This document shows positions 26,613 to 34,860 of a stretch of 64,000 nt of DNA, one piece after another. Location: NCBI RefSeq assembly GCF_029853675.1, contig NZ_CP122539.1, forward strand, positions 2,375,001 to 2,439,000, written 5' to 3'. The position numbers and the translations under genes are program-made. Positions within the stretch are counted from its first letter, which is position 1, and the number at the start of each line of letters is the position of its first letter. A model generated the notes under the pieces. The model saw only the letters and a list, made by a program, of their open reading frames with translations. It did not search any database and was not told the origin of the DNA. Source of the stretch: Tenacibaculum tangerinum. Its GTDB lineage: Bacteria > Bacteroidota > Bacteroidia > Flavobacteriales > Flavobacteriaceae.

Positions 26613-28511
26613 ATGAAAAAAACACACTACCATTGGCTATTACCCTTAATACTATTCACTGGAATGTTATTTCAGTCCTGTGAAAAAGACATTGATTTTA
26701 TAGATACAGAAGAAAATTTGGAGGCTACCGCTTCAAAAAGCATTCTTTTTAGAAAAGAAATTAATTCCAAAGGGGCAAAGAAACTTAAAAACCCCTATGC
26801 TTTAAAGAATATGAAAAAATCATGGGAGAACATCAAAAAAAAATTGTATGACAAACAAATCAAAGTAAAGGGTGACAATGCTCAAAGACTAGAGGAAGGT
26901 GTAATAAATTACGAACTTAGTACTACCCATTATTATGTGCTTTTAAGGCCTGAAAATGCCGAACAAGAAGCATTGATAAAGGAAGATCCCAACATTCACG
27001 CTTTCGATTATCCTCTAGACTACGAGTTTACCGACGAATACTTAGACAGCAGAACACCCGATAATGATTCCATACCTGATTACTACACTTCTATAGTACT
27101 TGGGCAAACCTTACCTGATGGCGTTCCTAGTGAAATTTTAGAGGAACTATATATACCCGAGGAAGATCCTTTTTTTGATAATTTAAGCTATGCTCGAACT
27201 ACGGGTGATGAAAATACCAAGCAAGGGGAAATTGCCAATGGGGAAGATTTATTACGCCATTTGCTCATGGAAGCCTATACCTTAACCGATAATGAGGAAG
27301 AGTTAATGCCTGAAGGTGATTTAACCAACACCTGGTGGATTTTTGGAAGTAAATGGTATCCTTCAGGCAACCTGAAAATATGGGATGATAATGCAGGAAG
27401 TTCAACCACAACCACCAAAACATTTAGTCACTATGAATATTACTATTGTGATACTGGTGATCCTGCTCCAGCTCCTGATCCAGACCCTTTAGACCCGTAT
27501 GTAAGAATCGCCCCAATTGATGATAATATCTGCAAAAGAGCAGTATATACCTACAACACAAATACTGTTCAAGGTAAATATATACCTCTAGAGGGAGCTC
27601 AAGTTCTGATGCGACAGTGGTTTACCATAAGGCAGGGAATTACCGATGCCAATGGAAACTTTAGAACAGGCTCGGTTCGTGGAAAGGCACGATATGTGAT
27701 ACAGTGGGAGCGTTACCATTATAGTATTCGTAACGGTTCCTTATTTCAAGCAGAAACTAGAGGACCAAAGACGGATAATTCTTGGAATCATAGTATTAAA
27801 GGAGGTGATGACGAATATCATGGTATTATACATACTGCTGCTCATACGTATTACTACGGTAATCGATTTGGCCTTACCTCACCTCCAACCAATGGCTCTT
27901 GGAGAAAACAAATGAAAATTGCGGCCAGAGAACAAAATGGAACTTCTTCTCATGTACACCAAAGAAGATGGATACAATTAGCACAAATACATATAAAGAA
28001 ATGGGGAGAAGAAAGCCAACAGGTATTTGGAACTACCATTCACGAACTCGCCCATGCTGCTCATTGGGCAGTGGACAGAAGCTCATATAACAATCTTGTT
28101 TGGGATGGTTACATTTCCGATGAGGTTTTCAATAACGCACATCCTGGAGATGTGAGAACTTTAGAAACTTGGGCTACAACTGTTGAAATACTTTTTGCGA
28201 ATAGCCGATATAAAGACAAGTTTGGACAAGCTAACTATAAATATTATTTTGAAAACAGACAAAACTTAGAAACTTATCGACAACCCTTTTACACCTCTTT
28301 AGGTTATGATATGATTGACAACATAAACCAAAGAAGTGTACATGGCTCACTATTTCCTTTAGACCGTGTAAGCGGGTATACAATTAATCAACTAGAGAAC
28401 GCACTTCGTGGCGCAACAAGCTGGCATGGTTGGAGGGACAATATAAAAGCTCAGACAAGTAATAATCCAACTGAAAACTACGTAGATGAACTTTTTAATA
28501 ATTGGGAATAA
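26613..28511 (+). CDS. lipoprotein with zincin-type metallopeptidase motif
   Basis: 632 residues. Lipoprotein signal peptide with lipobox at MLFQSC (Cys about 23), so probably anchored in a membrane, facing periplasm or surface. Acidic, Pro/Asp-rich central part (for example PAPAPDPDPLDPY about 288-300), then a carboxypeptidase-regulatory-like beta module (about 318-365, with GAQVLMRQWFTIRQGITDANG), and HELAH at 477-481 followed by another His at 484. This HExxH site is the zinc/catalytic pattern of zincin peptidases. Similar large lipoproteins occur scattered in Flavobacteriaceae; substrate unknown. Its gene overlaps no neighbour, and the small lipoprotein starts 1 base after its stop. Confidence 0.7.
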   Translation: MKKTHYHWLLPLILFTGMLFQSCEKDIDFIDTEENLEATASKSILFRKEINSKGAKKLKNPYALKNMKKSWENIKKKLYDKQIKVKGDNAQRLEEGVINYELSTTHYYVLLRPENAEQEALIKEDPNIHAFDYPLDYEFTDEYLDSRTPDNDSIPDYYTSIVLGQTLPDGVPSEILEELYIPEEDPFFDNLSYARTTGDENTKQGEIANGEDLLRHLLMEAYTLTDNEEELMPEGDLTNTWWIFGSKWYPSGNLKIWDDNAGSSTTTTKTFSHYEYYYCDTGDPAPAPDPDPLDPYVRIAPIDDNICKRAVYTYNTNTVQGKYIPLEGAQVLMRQWFTIRQGITDANGNFRTGSVRGKARYVIQWERYHYSIRNGSLFQAETRGPKTDNSWNHSIKGGDDEYHGIIHTAAHTYYYGNRFGLTSPPTNGSWRKQMKIAAREQNGTSSHVHQRRWIQLAQIHIKKWGEESQQVFGTTIHELAHAAHWAVDRSSYNNLVWDGYISDEVFNNAHPGDVRTLETWATTVEILFANSRYKDKFGQANYKYYFENRQNLETYRQPFYTSLGYDMIDNINQRSVHGSLFPLDRVSGYTINQLENALRGATSWHGWRDNIKAQTSNNPTENYVDELFNNWE

Positions 28512-28512
28512 A

Positions 28513-28992
28513 ATGAAACTCATGAAATTATTAACTACAGGAATATTACTTACTTTTTTATCAGTATTAGGATGCACTGATAATGAGGTCGATATGAATA
28601 GACGAGACTATACAATCAAAAATGAAACAGGTTATTTAGTAAACATTAGCTTCTATAGTAGAACTAATGGAACCTTAAATTATGACTCACCAAAGACATT
28701 GGAAAGTAATGGAGGGCAAATAACTAATAAAGTTGAACTATCAATTGAATTTGATGATTCTGAAGATTATCCAAAGCTGGCTTTTTCCTCAGATTCTGTA
28801 AAAGTAATATTTAACAACGAAAAAATATATACAAATGTTTTTAACAGTATGACCAATACATTTTCAGAACCAATTAACAGAAATCTATTTAAGCATAGTA
28901 ATTATGAAAATTTAGGAAATGAGCAATATTTGTTTAAGATAACGCAAGAAGATTATGAAAATGCTCAACCTTGTAATGAAAACTGTAACTAA
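28513..28992 (+). CDS. small lipoprotein, unknown function
   Basis: 160 residues from ATG 28513: signal peptide ending in lipobox LSVLGC (Cys about 18), then a soluble, Asn/Ser/Asp-rich domain, ending with a CNENCN tail. No family recognised. Encoded 1 base after the metallopeptidase-like lipoprotein and inside the same inserted module, so probably functionally linked, perhaps as inhibitor, partner or immunity-type protein (inference). Confidence 0.65.
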   Translation: MKLMKLLTTGILLTFLSVLGCTDNEVDMNRRDYTIKNETGYLVNISFYSRTNGTLNYDSPKTLESNGGQITNKVELSIEFDDSEDYPKLAFSSDSVKVIFNNEKIYTNVFNSMTNTFSEPINRNLFKHSNYENLGNEQYLFKITQEDYENAQPCNENCN

Positions 28993-29112
28993 ACACTTTT
29001 TGCTAAATCGTAGTTGAAAATCGAATCTAAGATGTGGTTACTTTCTTCTATCTTTGCTTTGTTATGCGAAGAATAGCACAGACATAGAACCGTGCTTTTT
29101 ATGTACAAAAAC

Positions 29113-29343
29113 GACGAAACATACCGCAAAAAGTTTTTGAAGATTATTTAACTCATGCACGACTGTTTAGTCATTTAATGCCTGAAGACGAACCTGAGTT
29201 GCCACAAGAACTCGACACCATTAAACCTTAATTTAATGAGGTTATATTTTGTAAAAACACCACGTATGCTAAAACAATTGTTTGCTAAGTATACGTGGTC
29301 TTTTTTTACCACCCAAAAAGAAGTATACCTTACTTTCGATGAT
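29113..29343 (+). repeat. direct repeat copy 2 (decayed GT117 3' end + intact deacetylase 5' end)
   Basis: Corresponds to 26002-26231. The GT117 tail here (readable as a KKFFEDYLTHARLFSHLMPED-like stretch if one T is added in the T5 run near 29134) has no upstream gene body, while the deacetylase start (ATG 29266) is intact. Confidence 0.85.
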
Positions 29344-29883
29344 GGCCCGATACCTGAAGTTACCGAATTTGTACTCGACCAACTTCAGCAATTCAATGCA
29401 AAAGCTACTTTTTTTTGTATTGGTGATAACATTCAAAAACACTCGGCTGTTTTCTCTAGAATTATTCATGAAGGGCATTCGGTAGGTAACCACACATTTC
29501 ATCACTTAAACGGATGGAAAAGCAATGAAACGGACTATCTAGAAAATGTTGAGTTGGCCGAAAAAACAATACAACGATTACACAATTCAACAAACTCAAG
29601 AAAAAAAGTATTCCGCCCTCCTTACGGAAAAATCAAAAAAAAGCAAGCTAAGCAACTTCTTGCAAAGGGCTACCAAATTATAATGTGGGATGTATTATCG
29701 GCAGATTTCGACACCAATATATCAAAAGAAAAATGCTTGCAAAACGTGCTTAGAAATGTAGCAAACGGAAGTATTGTCGTTTTTCACGATAGTATAAAAG
29801 CTAGTGAAAAACTTTACTATGTGCTACCAAAAGTTTTAAAAGAATTTTCGCAACAAGGATATGAGTTTAAAGCAATTACTTAA
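29266..29883 (+). CDS. polysaccharide deacetylase (NodB-homology) family protein
   Basis: 205 residues. Motif 1 TFDDGP (about 23-28), motif 2 HxxxH in SVGNHTFHHL (about 67-76), motif 3 RPPYGK (about 115-120), motif 4 WDVLSADFD (about 137-145) and motif 5 VFHDS (about 172-176). A metal-dependent de-N-acetylase of the carbohydrate esterase 4 type. No signal peptide is evident, so the substrate may be peptidoglycan- or polysaccharide-related from the cytoplasmic side or a membrane-bound precursor. It probably once followed the GT117 gene directly. Its 3' end overlaps the convergent thioredoxin-like gene by 4 bases. Confidence 0.9.
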   Translation: MLKQLFAKYTWSFFTTQKEVYLTFDDGPIPEVTEFVLDQLQQFNAKATFFCIGDNIQKHSAVFSRIIHEGHSVGNHTFHHLNGWKSNETDYLENVELAEKTIQRLHNSTNSRKKVFRPPYGKIKKKQAKQLLAKGYQIIMWDVLSADFDTNISKEKCLQNVLRNVANGSIVVFHDSIKASEKLYYVLPKVLKEFSQQGYEFKAIT

Positions 29884-30173
29884 ACAAACTGTTGCACTAA
29901 ACCTATTAACGTGTTCGCATCTTGCTCACCCGTTTGACGCCATTTCATTTCACCATTTTTATAAATCATAAAAGTTGGATTCCCTTTCACACGTAAAGCA
30001 TCTGCAAGAACTTCATTCTTTTTAATGTCAATTTTAATTACTTTGGCTTTATCTCCTAAAGCAGCCGCTACATCACGAAGCGTATCTAGGCTAGGCTCAG
30101 CCTCGCTCCAATCTGCATAAAAATCGATCAATACAGGTTTGTCAATACTTATTATTTCACCAAACTTTGTCAT
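29880..30173 (-). CDS. thioredoxin-fold protein lacking both active-site cysteines
   Basis: 97 residues from ATG 30173 (MTKFGEII); a longer frame from 30182 adds three residues. The thioredoxin fold is clear: LIDFYADW (about 15-22), IKIDIKKNE, the cis-Pro loop GNPTFMIYKNG, and a final helix. The WCGPC position reads WSEAE, so neither catalytic Cys is present, and the protein has no Cys at all. It therefore cannot do thiol-disulfide exchange. It may act as a structural or chaperone-like relative, or be decaying; the frame is fully open. Confidence 0.8.
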   Translation of the reverse strand: MTKFGEIISIDKPVLIDFYADWSEAEPSLDTLRDVAAALGDKAKVIKIDIKKNEVLADALRVKGNPTFMIYKNGEMKWRQTGEQDANTLIGLVQQFV

Positions 30174-30260
30174 TTTTCGCATGAGTTTTATCAGTAAAGT
30201 GTCTAAAATTACTAATTTTTTATTATGTAATGAGTATCAAACGCTTAAAAATACTGAAAA

Positions 30261-31484
30261 TCAAGCTTTTTTTAGTTCAATTACAGTAATTTCAGGCCAA
30301 ATACCTACCCTACCAGGGAAAGCGTGGTATCCGAAACCTCTATTTACATTCACATACCTACCAAACTCTTCATAAAGTCCAGCCCATTGCTTGTATACAT
30401 ATTTTGCAGGGCTCCACTTTATCCAACCAGGAATTTCAATACCAAACTGCAAGCCATGTGTATGCCCACTCAACGTAAGCTGGTAATTAAAATCGTCTTT
30501 TTTAACCTTGTATTCCCAATGACTTGGGTCGTGACTGAGTAAAATTTTAAAATCCTCTTGCTGCACTCCTTTAGAGGCTAGTGCCAAATCGCCTGCTTGA
30601 TTAAACCCTTTCCCCCAGTTTTCTACTCCGATAAGTGCTATTTTTTGTCCGTCTTTTTCAATATACGTATGCTCGTTTAACAACAGTTCAAAACCTATTT
30701 TTGGATGAATATCTTTTATTCCTTGAAAATTGGCTTTCTTATCTTCGGGAGTCTTCCAATCAGAATAATCGCCGTAATCGTGATTTCCGAGTATTGAATA
30801 CTTTCCCATGGGCGCTTTTAACTCAGAAAACATCGGAATCCAATCGTCCATTTCATACGCAAAGTTATTAACGATATCTCCCGTAAATAGGATGATATCC
30901 GACTGTTGCTCGTTAATTAAATCAACTCCGTATTGTATTTTCTCTTTATTATCAAAACTTCCAGAATGAATATCGGTAATATGCGATATCGTAACGCCGT
31001 CGAAAGCTTCTGGTAAATCTTTAAATTTTAATTGATATTTAATAACCTTGTAGTTAAACTTTCCTTTAAATACTCCGTATAACAAACTTGCCAAAGGAAT
31101 GGCAGCTATTCCTAACGCCAATTGCGATAAAAATTTCCTGCGCCCTGTCAATGGCTTTACTTCCGAAGTAAAAAAAGAAAACCATCGTTGTACCCATCTC
31201 ACAACATCTTCTCCAAAAAGCAATAGCATAACAACAATTTTAGGTACTAAAGCTATGAGCAACCAACCAAATGCCCATTGAAACGTAACGGTTTGTCCGT
31301 CACCTCTATTCATTGAAGAAACCGTATAAAAAAAGTGTCCGTAAATCAGCAAACTAATAAAAAGCACCACCCATTTTAACGCTTTAATTTTGGTGGCTGT
31401 CTTCAACGCTTGAAACGTGTAATATTCTGAGATTATTAGTAAAACACCTATAACGGCAAAAGTAATGATGACTCTACGTGGCAT
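30261..31484 (-). CDS. membrane-anchored metallophosphoesterase
   Basis: 407 residues. Three to four N-terminal membrane helices (about 5-140), then a calcineurin-like domain: ITDIHSG (about 165), FTGDIVNN (about 198), LGNHDYGDY (about 227) and LSGHTHGLQ (about 345), the metal ligands of the family (YaeI/YkuE-like). Likely hydrolyses a phospholipid or phosphodiester at the membrane; substrate unknown. Single-gene unit; convergent with the thioredoxin-fold gene region. Confidence 0.88.
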   Translation of the reverse strand: MPRRVIITFAVIGVLLIISEYYTFQALKTATKIKALKWVVLFISLLIYGHFFYTVSSMNRGDGQTVTFQWAFGWLLIALVPKIVVMLLLFGEDVVRWVQRWFSFFTSEVKPLTGRRKFLSQLALGIAAIPLASLLYGVFKGKFNYKVIKYQLKFKDLPEAFDGVTISHITDIHSGSFDNKEKIQYGVDLINEQQSDIILFTGDIVNNFAYEMDDWIPMFSELKAPMGKYSILGNHDYGDYSDWKTPEDKKANFQGIKDIHPKIGFELLLNEHTYIEKDGQKIALIGVENWGKGFNQAGDLALASKGVQQEDFKILLSHDPSHWEYKVKKDDFNYQLTLSGHTHGLQFGIEIPGWIKWSPAKYVYKQWAGLYEEFGRYVNVNRGFGYHAFPGRVGIWPEITVIELKKA

Positions 31485-31696
31485 ATTAAAAATTTTAGCA
31501 AATTTACTTCTTTTAAATTTTAACGATTTGATTTTTAGAAGAGTTTAACAATCTTCTTGCGATTTGTAAAATTGATTTTCAACATCCTGCAAAGTTTCGT
31601 AGTTTTACCGATAGAATATTTGTTGGCAACACGTACCTGCTTTTTGGTAAAAAAATCGCTTTCAATAGATTATTTTCAACAGACTTAAAACATAGC

Positions 31697-34552
31697 ATGG
31701 CACATCAAAAACGACTTTTTTTACTCGACGCATACGCTTTAATTTTTAGAGGATATTATGCGTTTATTAAAAACCCACGCATTAACTCTAAAGGGCTCGA
31801 TACTTCAGCAATTATGGGGTTTACCAACTCTTTACTAGATGTTATTAAACGTGAAAAACCCGATTATTTAGCCGTGTGTTTTGATAAAGGGGGTAGTGTA
31901 GATCGTGTAGAAGCGTTTGAAGCTTATAAAGCCAACCGACAAGAAACCCCAGAAGCCATTCGTTTAGCCGTTCCGTATATCGAAAAAATATTAAAGGCGA
32001 TGAATATTCCTGCGATTATAAAAGAAGGGTATGAAGCCGATGATATTATTGGTACACTTGCTAAAAAAGCTGAAAAACAAGGCTTACAAACCTACATGGT
32101 AACTCCTGATAAAGATTTTGCACAATTGGTGTCTGATAATATTTTTATGTACCGCCCACCTCGTATGGGAAATGGGTACGAAAAATGGGGTGTTGAAGAA
32201 GTAAAAGAGAAGTTTGGCGTAGAAAACCCCTTGCAGGTAATTGATTTTTTAGGAATGATGGGCGATTCTGTTGATAACATTCCTGGGTTGCCCGGTGTTG
32301 GTGAAAAAACTGCGAAAAAATTTATTGCCACCTACGGAAGTATGGAAGGCTTGTTCGAGCATATTGATGAGCTTAAAGGAAAAATGAAAGAAAAGGTAGC
32401 AGCCAATCAAGAATTAGGATTGCTTTCTAAAAAACTAGCGACCATTATGCTAGATGTTCCTGTAGAGCTAGAATTGGATAAATTGGTTTTTGAACAACCT
32501 AATATCGAAGCCACCAAAGAAATTTTTACCGAATTAGAATTTCGTCGTTTAACAGAGAATTTCTTAAAAACATTCGCCACTAGTGAAGTCGCTTCGACTA
32601 CCAGCGACCAAAACAACAACTCAAACAAATCAACTGCGAGTACAGAGCGTAGCCAAAGCACAAATGCTTCAGGTCAGTTTGATTTGTTTGCTACTCCTGG
32701 TAGCGGAACTGCTGCTAATGACACCCATATCAACGGCTTTAAAACCATTGAAAACACCAATCATTTTTATCAATTAGTAGACACCGCTCTATCAAGAAAA
32801 TTGTTGTTAGAAAAATTACTACAACAAACTTCTGTGTGTTTTGATACAGAAACTACAGGATTAAAAGCCTTAGAAGTTGAATTGATTGGAGTCGCTTTTT
32901 CTTGGGAAGCAGGTAAAGGTTATTATGTGTCATTTCCTGAAAATCAAGAAGAAACCACTGCTATTTTAGAAGAATTTCGTCCGTTTTTTGAAAATGAAAC
33001 CATCGAAAAAATAGGTCATAATTTAAAGTACGACATCAAAGTGCTATCTAACTATGGCATGCCCGTAAAAGGAAAATTGTTTGACACCATGATTGCGCAT
33101 TATTTAATAAATCCAGATATGCGCCATAACATGGATGTATTGGCTGAAACCTATTTGAATTATCAACCTGTATCAATTACAGAACTCATTGGTAAAAAAG
33201 GAAAAAATCAACTTTCAATGCGACAAGTTGCATTGCCAGAACAAACCGAATATGCGGTAGAAGATGCAGATGTTACGTATCAGTTAAAAGAACATTTTTC
33301 AAAAGAGCTAGAAAGCGGTAATGTTACCAAACTCTTTAACGAAGTCGAAACACCTTTGGTGTCGGTATTGAGTGCCATGGAAATTGAGGGGATAAATTTA
33401 GATACCGACTTTTTAAAAACCCTTTCAAAAGCCTTATCTAAAGACATTTTACAGTTAGAACAAAATATATACGAACAAGCTGGTGAAGAGTTTAATATTG
33501 CTTCACCCAAACAATTGGGCCCTATTCTATTCGACAAACTAAAGTTAGTTGACAAGCCTAAAAAGACGAAAACTGGACAATATTCTACTGCGGAAGATGT
33601 GCTTTCGTATTTGGCGAAAGACCATCAAATTGTTGCCGATATTTTAGAATACCGTCAGTATAAAAAGTTACAAAGCACCTATGTAGATGCGCTTCCTAAT
33701 GAAATCAACCCAAAAACAGGAAGAGTACATACCGTATATGCCCAAGCGGTGGCAGCTACAGGACGTTTAAGCTCTAACAATCCGAACTTACAAAACATTC
33801 CAATTCGTACAAAACGTGGACAAGAAGTACGGAAGGCTTTTATTCCTAGAGACGAAAATTATGTGTTACTAGCAGCCGATTACAGCCAGATAGAATTGAG
33901 AATTATTGCTGCTTTAAGCGAAGAAGAGACCATGATTAAAGCGTTTCAAGAAGGAGAAGATATTCACGCTTCTACCGCAGCAAAAGTATTCAATGTGCCT
34001 ATTGATGAAGTTACCCGTGAGCAACGTAGCAATGCGAAAACCGTAAACTTTGGAATTATCTATGGGGTTTCTGCTTTCGGATTGAGCAATCAAACGGATT
34101 TAAATCGTAAAGAAGCCAAAGAGTTAATTGATACTTATTATGCAACCTACCCGAAGCTACGAAATTATATGTCTAAACAGGTAGATTTTGCTCGTGAACA
34201 TGGTTATGTAGAAACGGTATTGCACCGTCGTCGTTATTTGAAAGACATTAATTCTCGAAATGCAATTGTGCGTGGTGCTGCGGAGAGAAATGCGGTAAAC
34301 GCCCCAATACAAGGCTCTGCCGCCGATATTATAAAGCTTGCCATGATAAACATTTACCAGCGTTTTGAGCAAGAAAACTTCCGATCAAAAATGTTACTAC
34401 AGGTGCATGACGAATTGGTATTCGACACCCATAAAGAGGAATTAGACATCATTAAACCGATTATTAAGCAAGAAATGGAAAATGCGTTTGTAATGAGCGT
34501 TCCTTTAGATGTTGAAATTGACACGGGTGCTAATTGGTTAGAGGCGCATTAA
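31697..34552 (+). CDS. polA: DNA polymerase I
   Basis: 951 residues with three domains: 5' nuclease (about 1-290), 3'-5' exonuclease (about 360-545, with FDTETTGL, GHNLKYDIKVL and YAVEDADVTYQL, so the proofreading residues are present), and polymerase (about 560-951, with SSNNPNLQNIPIRT, motif A AADYSQIELRI, motif B RSNAKTVNFGIIYG and motif C VHDELVF). Between nuclease and exonuclease domains is a Ser/Thr/Asn/Gln-rich linker (about 296-330) encoded by a degenerate palindromic repeat (32588-32670). Acts in Okazaki fragment maturation and excision repair. Confidence 0.97.
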   Translation: MAHQKRLFLLDAYALIFRGYYAFIKNPRINSKGLDTSAIMGFTNSLLDVIKREKPDYLAVCFDKGGSVDRVEAFEAYKANRQETPEAIRLAVPYIEKILKAMNIPAIIKEGYEADDIIGTLAKKAEKQGLQTYMVTPDKDFAQLVSDNIFMYRPPRMGNGYEKWGVEEVKEKFGVENPLQVIDFLGMMGDSVDNIPGLPGVGEKTAKKFIATYGSMEGLFEHIDELKGKMKEKVAANQELGLLSKKLATIMLDVPVELELDKLVFEQPNIEATKEIFTELEFRRLTENFLKTFATSEVASTTSDQNNNSNKSTASTERSQSTNASGQFDLFATPGSGTAANDTHINGFKTIENTNHFYQLVDTALSRKLLLEKLLQQTSVCFDTETTGLKALEVELIGVAFSWEAGKGYYVSFPENQEETTAILEEFRPFFENETIEKIGHNLKYDIKVLSNYGMPVKGKLFDTMIAHYLINPDMRHNMDVLAETYLNYQPVSITELIGKKGKNQLSMRQVALPEQTEYAVEDADVTYQLKEHFSKELESGNVTKLFNEVETPLVSVLSAMEIEGINLDTDFLKTLSKALSKDILQLEQNIYEQAGEEFNIASPKQLGPILFDKLKLVDKPKKTKTGQYSTAEDVLSYLAKDHQIVADILEYRQYKKLQSTYVDALPNEINPKTGRVHTVYAQAVAATGRLSSNNPNLQNIPIRTKRGQEVRKAFIPRDENYVLLAADYSQIELRIIAALSEEETMIKAFQEGEDIHASTAAKVFNVPIDEVTREQRSNAKTVNFGIIYGVSAFGLSNQTDLNRKEAKELIDTYYATYPKLRNYMSKQVDFAREHGYVETVLHRRRYLKDINSRNAIVRGAAERNAVNAPIQGSAADIIKLAMINIYQRFEQENFRSKMLLQVHDELVFDTHKEELDIIKPIIKQEMENAFVMSVPLDVEIDTGANWLEAH
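32588..32670. repeat. degenerate palindromic repeat in frame inside polA
   Basis: Left arm has GTCGCTTCGACTACC; right arm has GAGCGTAGCCAAAGCAC, whose complement GTGCTTTGGCTACGCTC matches the left arm in GCTT-G-CTAC. This is the ACTTCGACTACGCTCAGTGACC-type repeat that is widespread in Flavobacteriaceae. A related half-element lies at 40230-40256. It encodes about 27 residues of the PolA interdomain linker. Confidence 0.6.
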
Positions 34553-34701
34553 AGTTTGAATTCGTTTTACCACTAGCAACTATAGAGGGGTATAACTAAG
34601 ATAAACTGTATGGTATAAAACGATCAATAAAAAATTTCGCTTACTTTTATTTGAAGCATGTTTTTTTATAAAATTTTAGTACCTTGGCAGTCTTCAAAAA
34701 T

Positions 34702-34775
34702 GGGGCATTAGCTCAGTTGGCTAGAGCGTTTGACTGGCAGTCAAAAGGTCATCGGTTCGACTCCGATATGCTCCA
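34702..34775 (+). tRNA. tRNA-Ala (GGC)
   Basis: 74 bases. Acceptor GGGGCAT/ATGCTCC with G3-U70 wobble (the alanine identity element), D arm GCTC/GAGC, anticodon stem TTTGA/TCAAA with loop CTGGCAG giving anticodon GGC, T arm ATCGG/CCGAT with TTCGACT. Discriminator A; CCA not encoded. Confidence 0.95.
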
Positions 34776-34841
34776 CTTTTCTTTTTCAGATAGCATAACA
34801 ATTTAACTGCTTTTATAACCTGTTTAAAATCAACAAGATGA

Positions 34842-34860
34842 TATCCCGAACTCACGTTAA
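34842..34860 (-). repeat. solo IS982-end-like sequence
   Basis: On the minus strand this reads TTAACGTGAGTTCGGGATA, identical over 19 bases to the IS982 remnant end at 8260-8278. Its TTAA overlaps the stop codon (TAA 34857-34859) of the AddB-like gene. No transposase follows, so it may be an IS scar. Confidence 0.65.

Noticed and set aside
29236..29265. Longer N terminus for the deacetylase
   Set aside because: The added residues come from the duplicated intergenic sequence; ATG 29266 fits the family.
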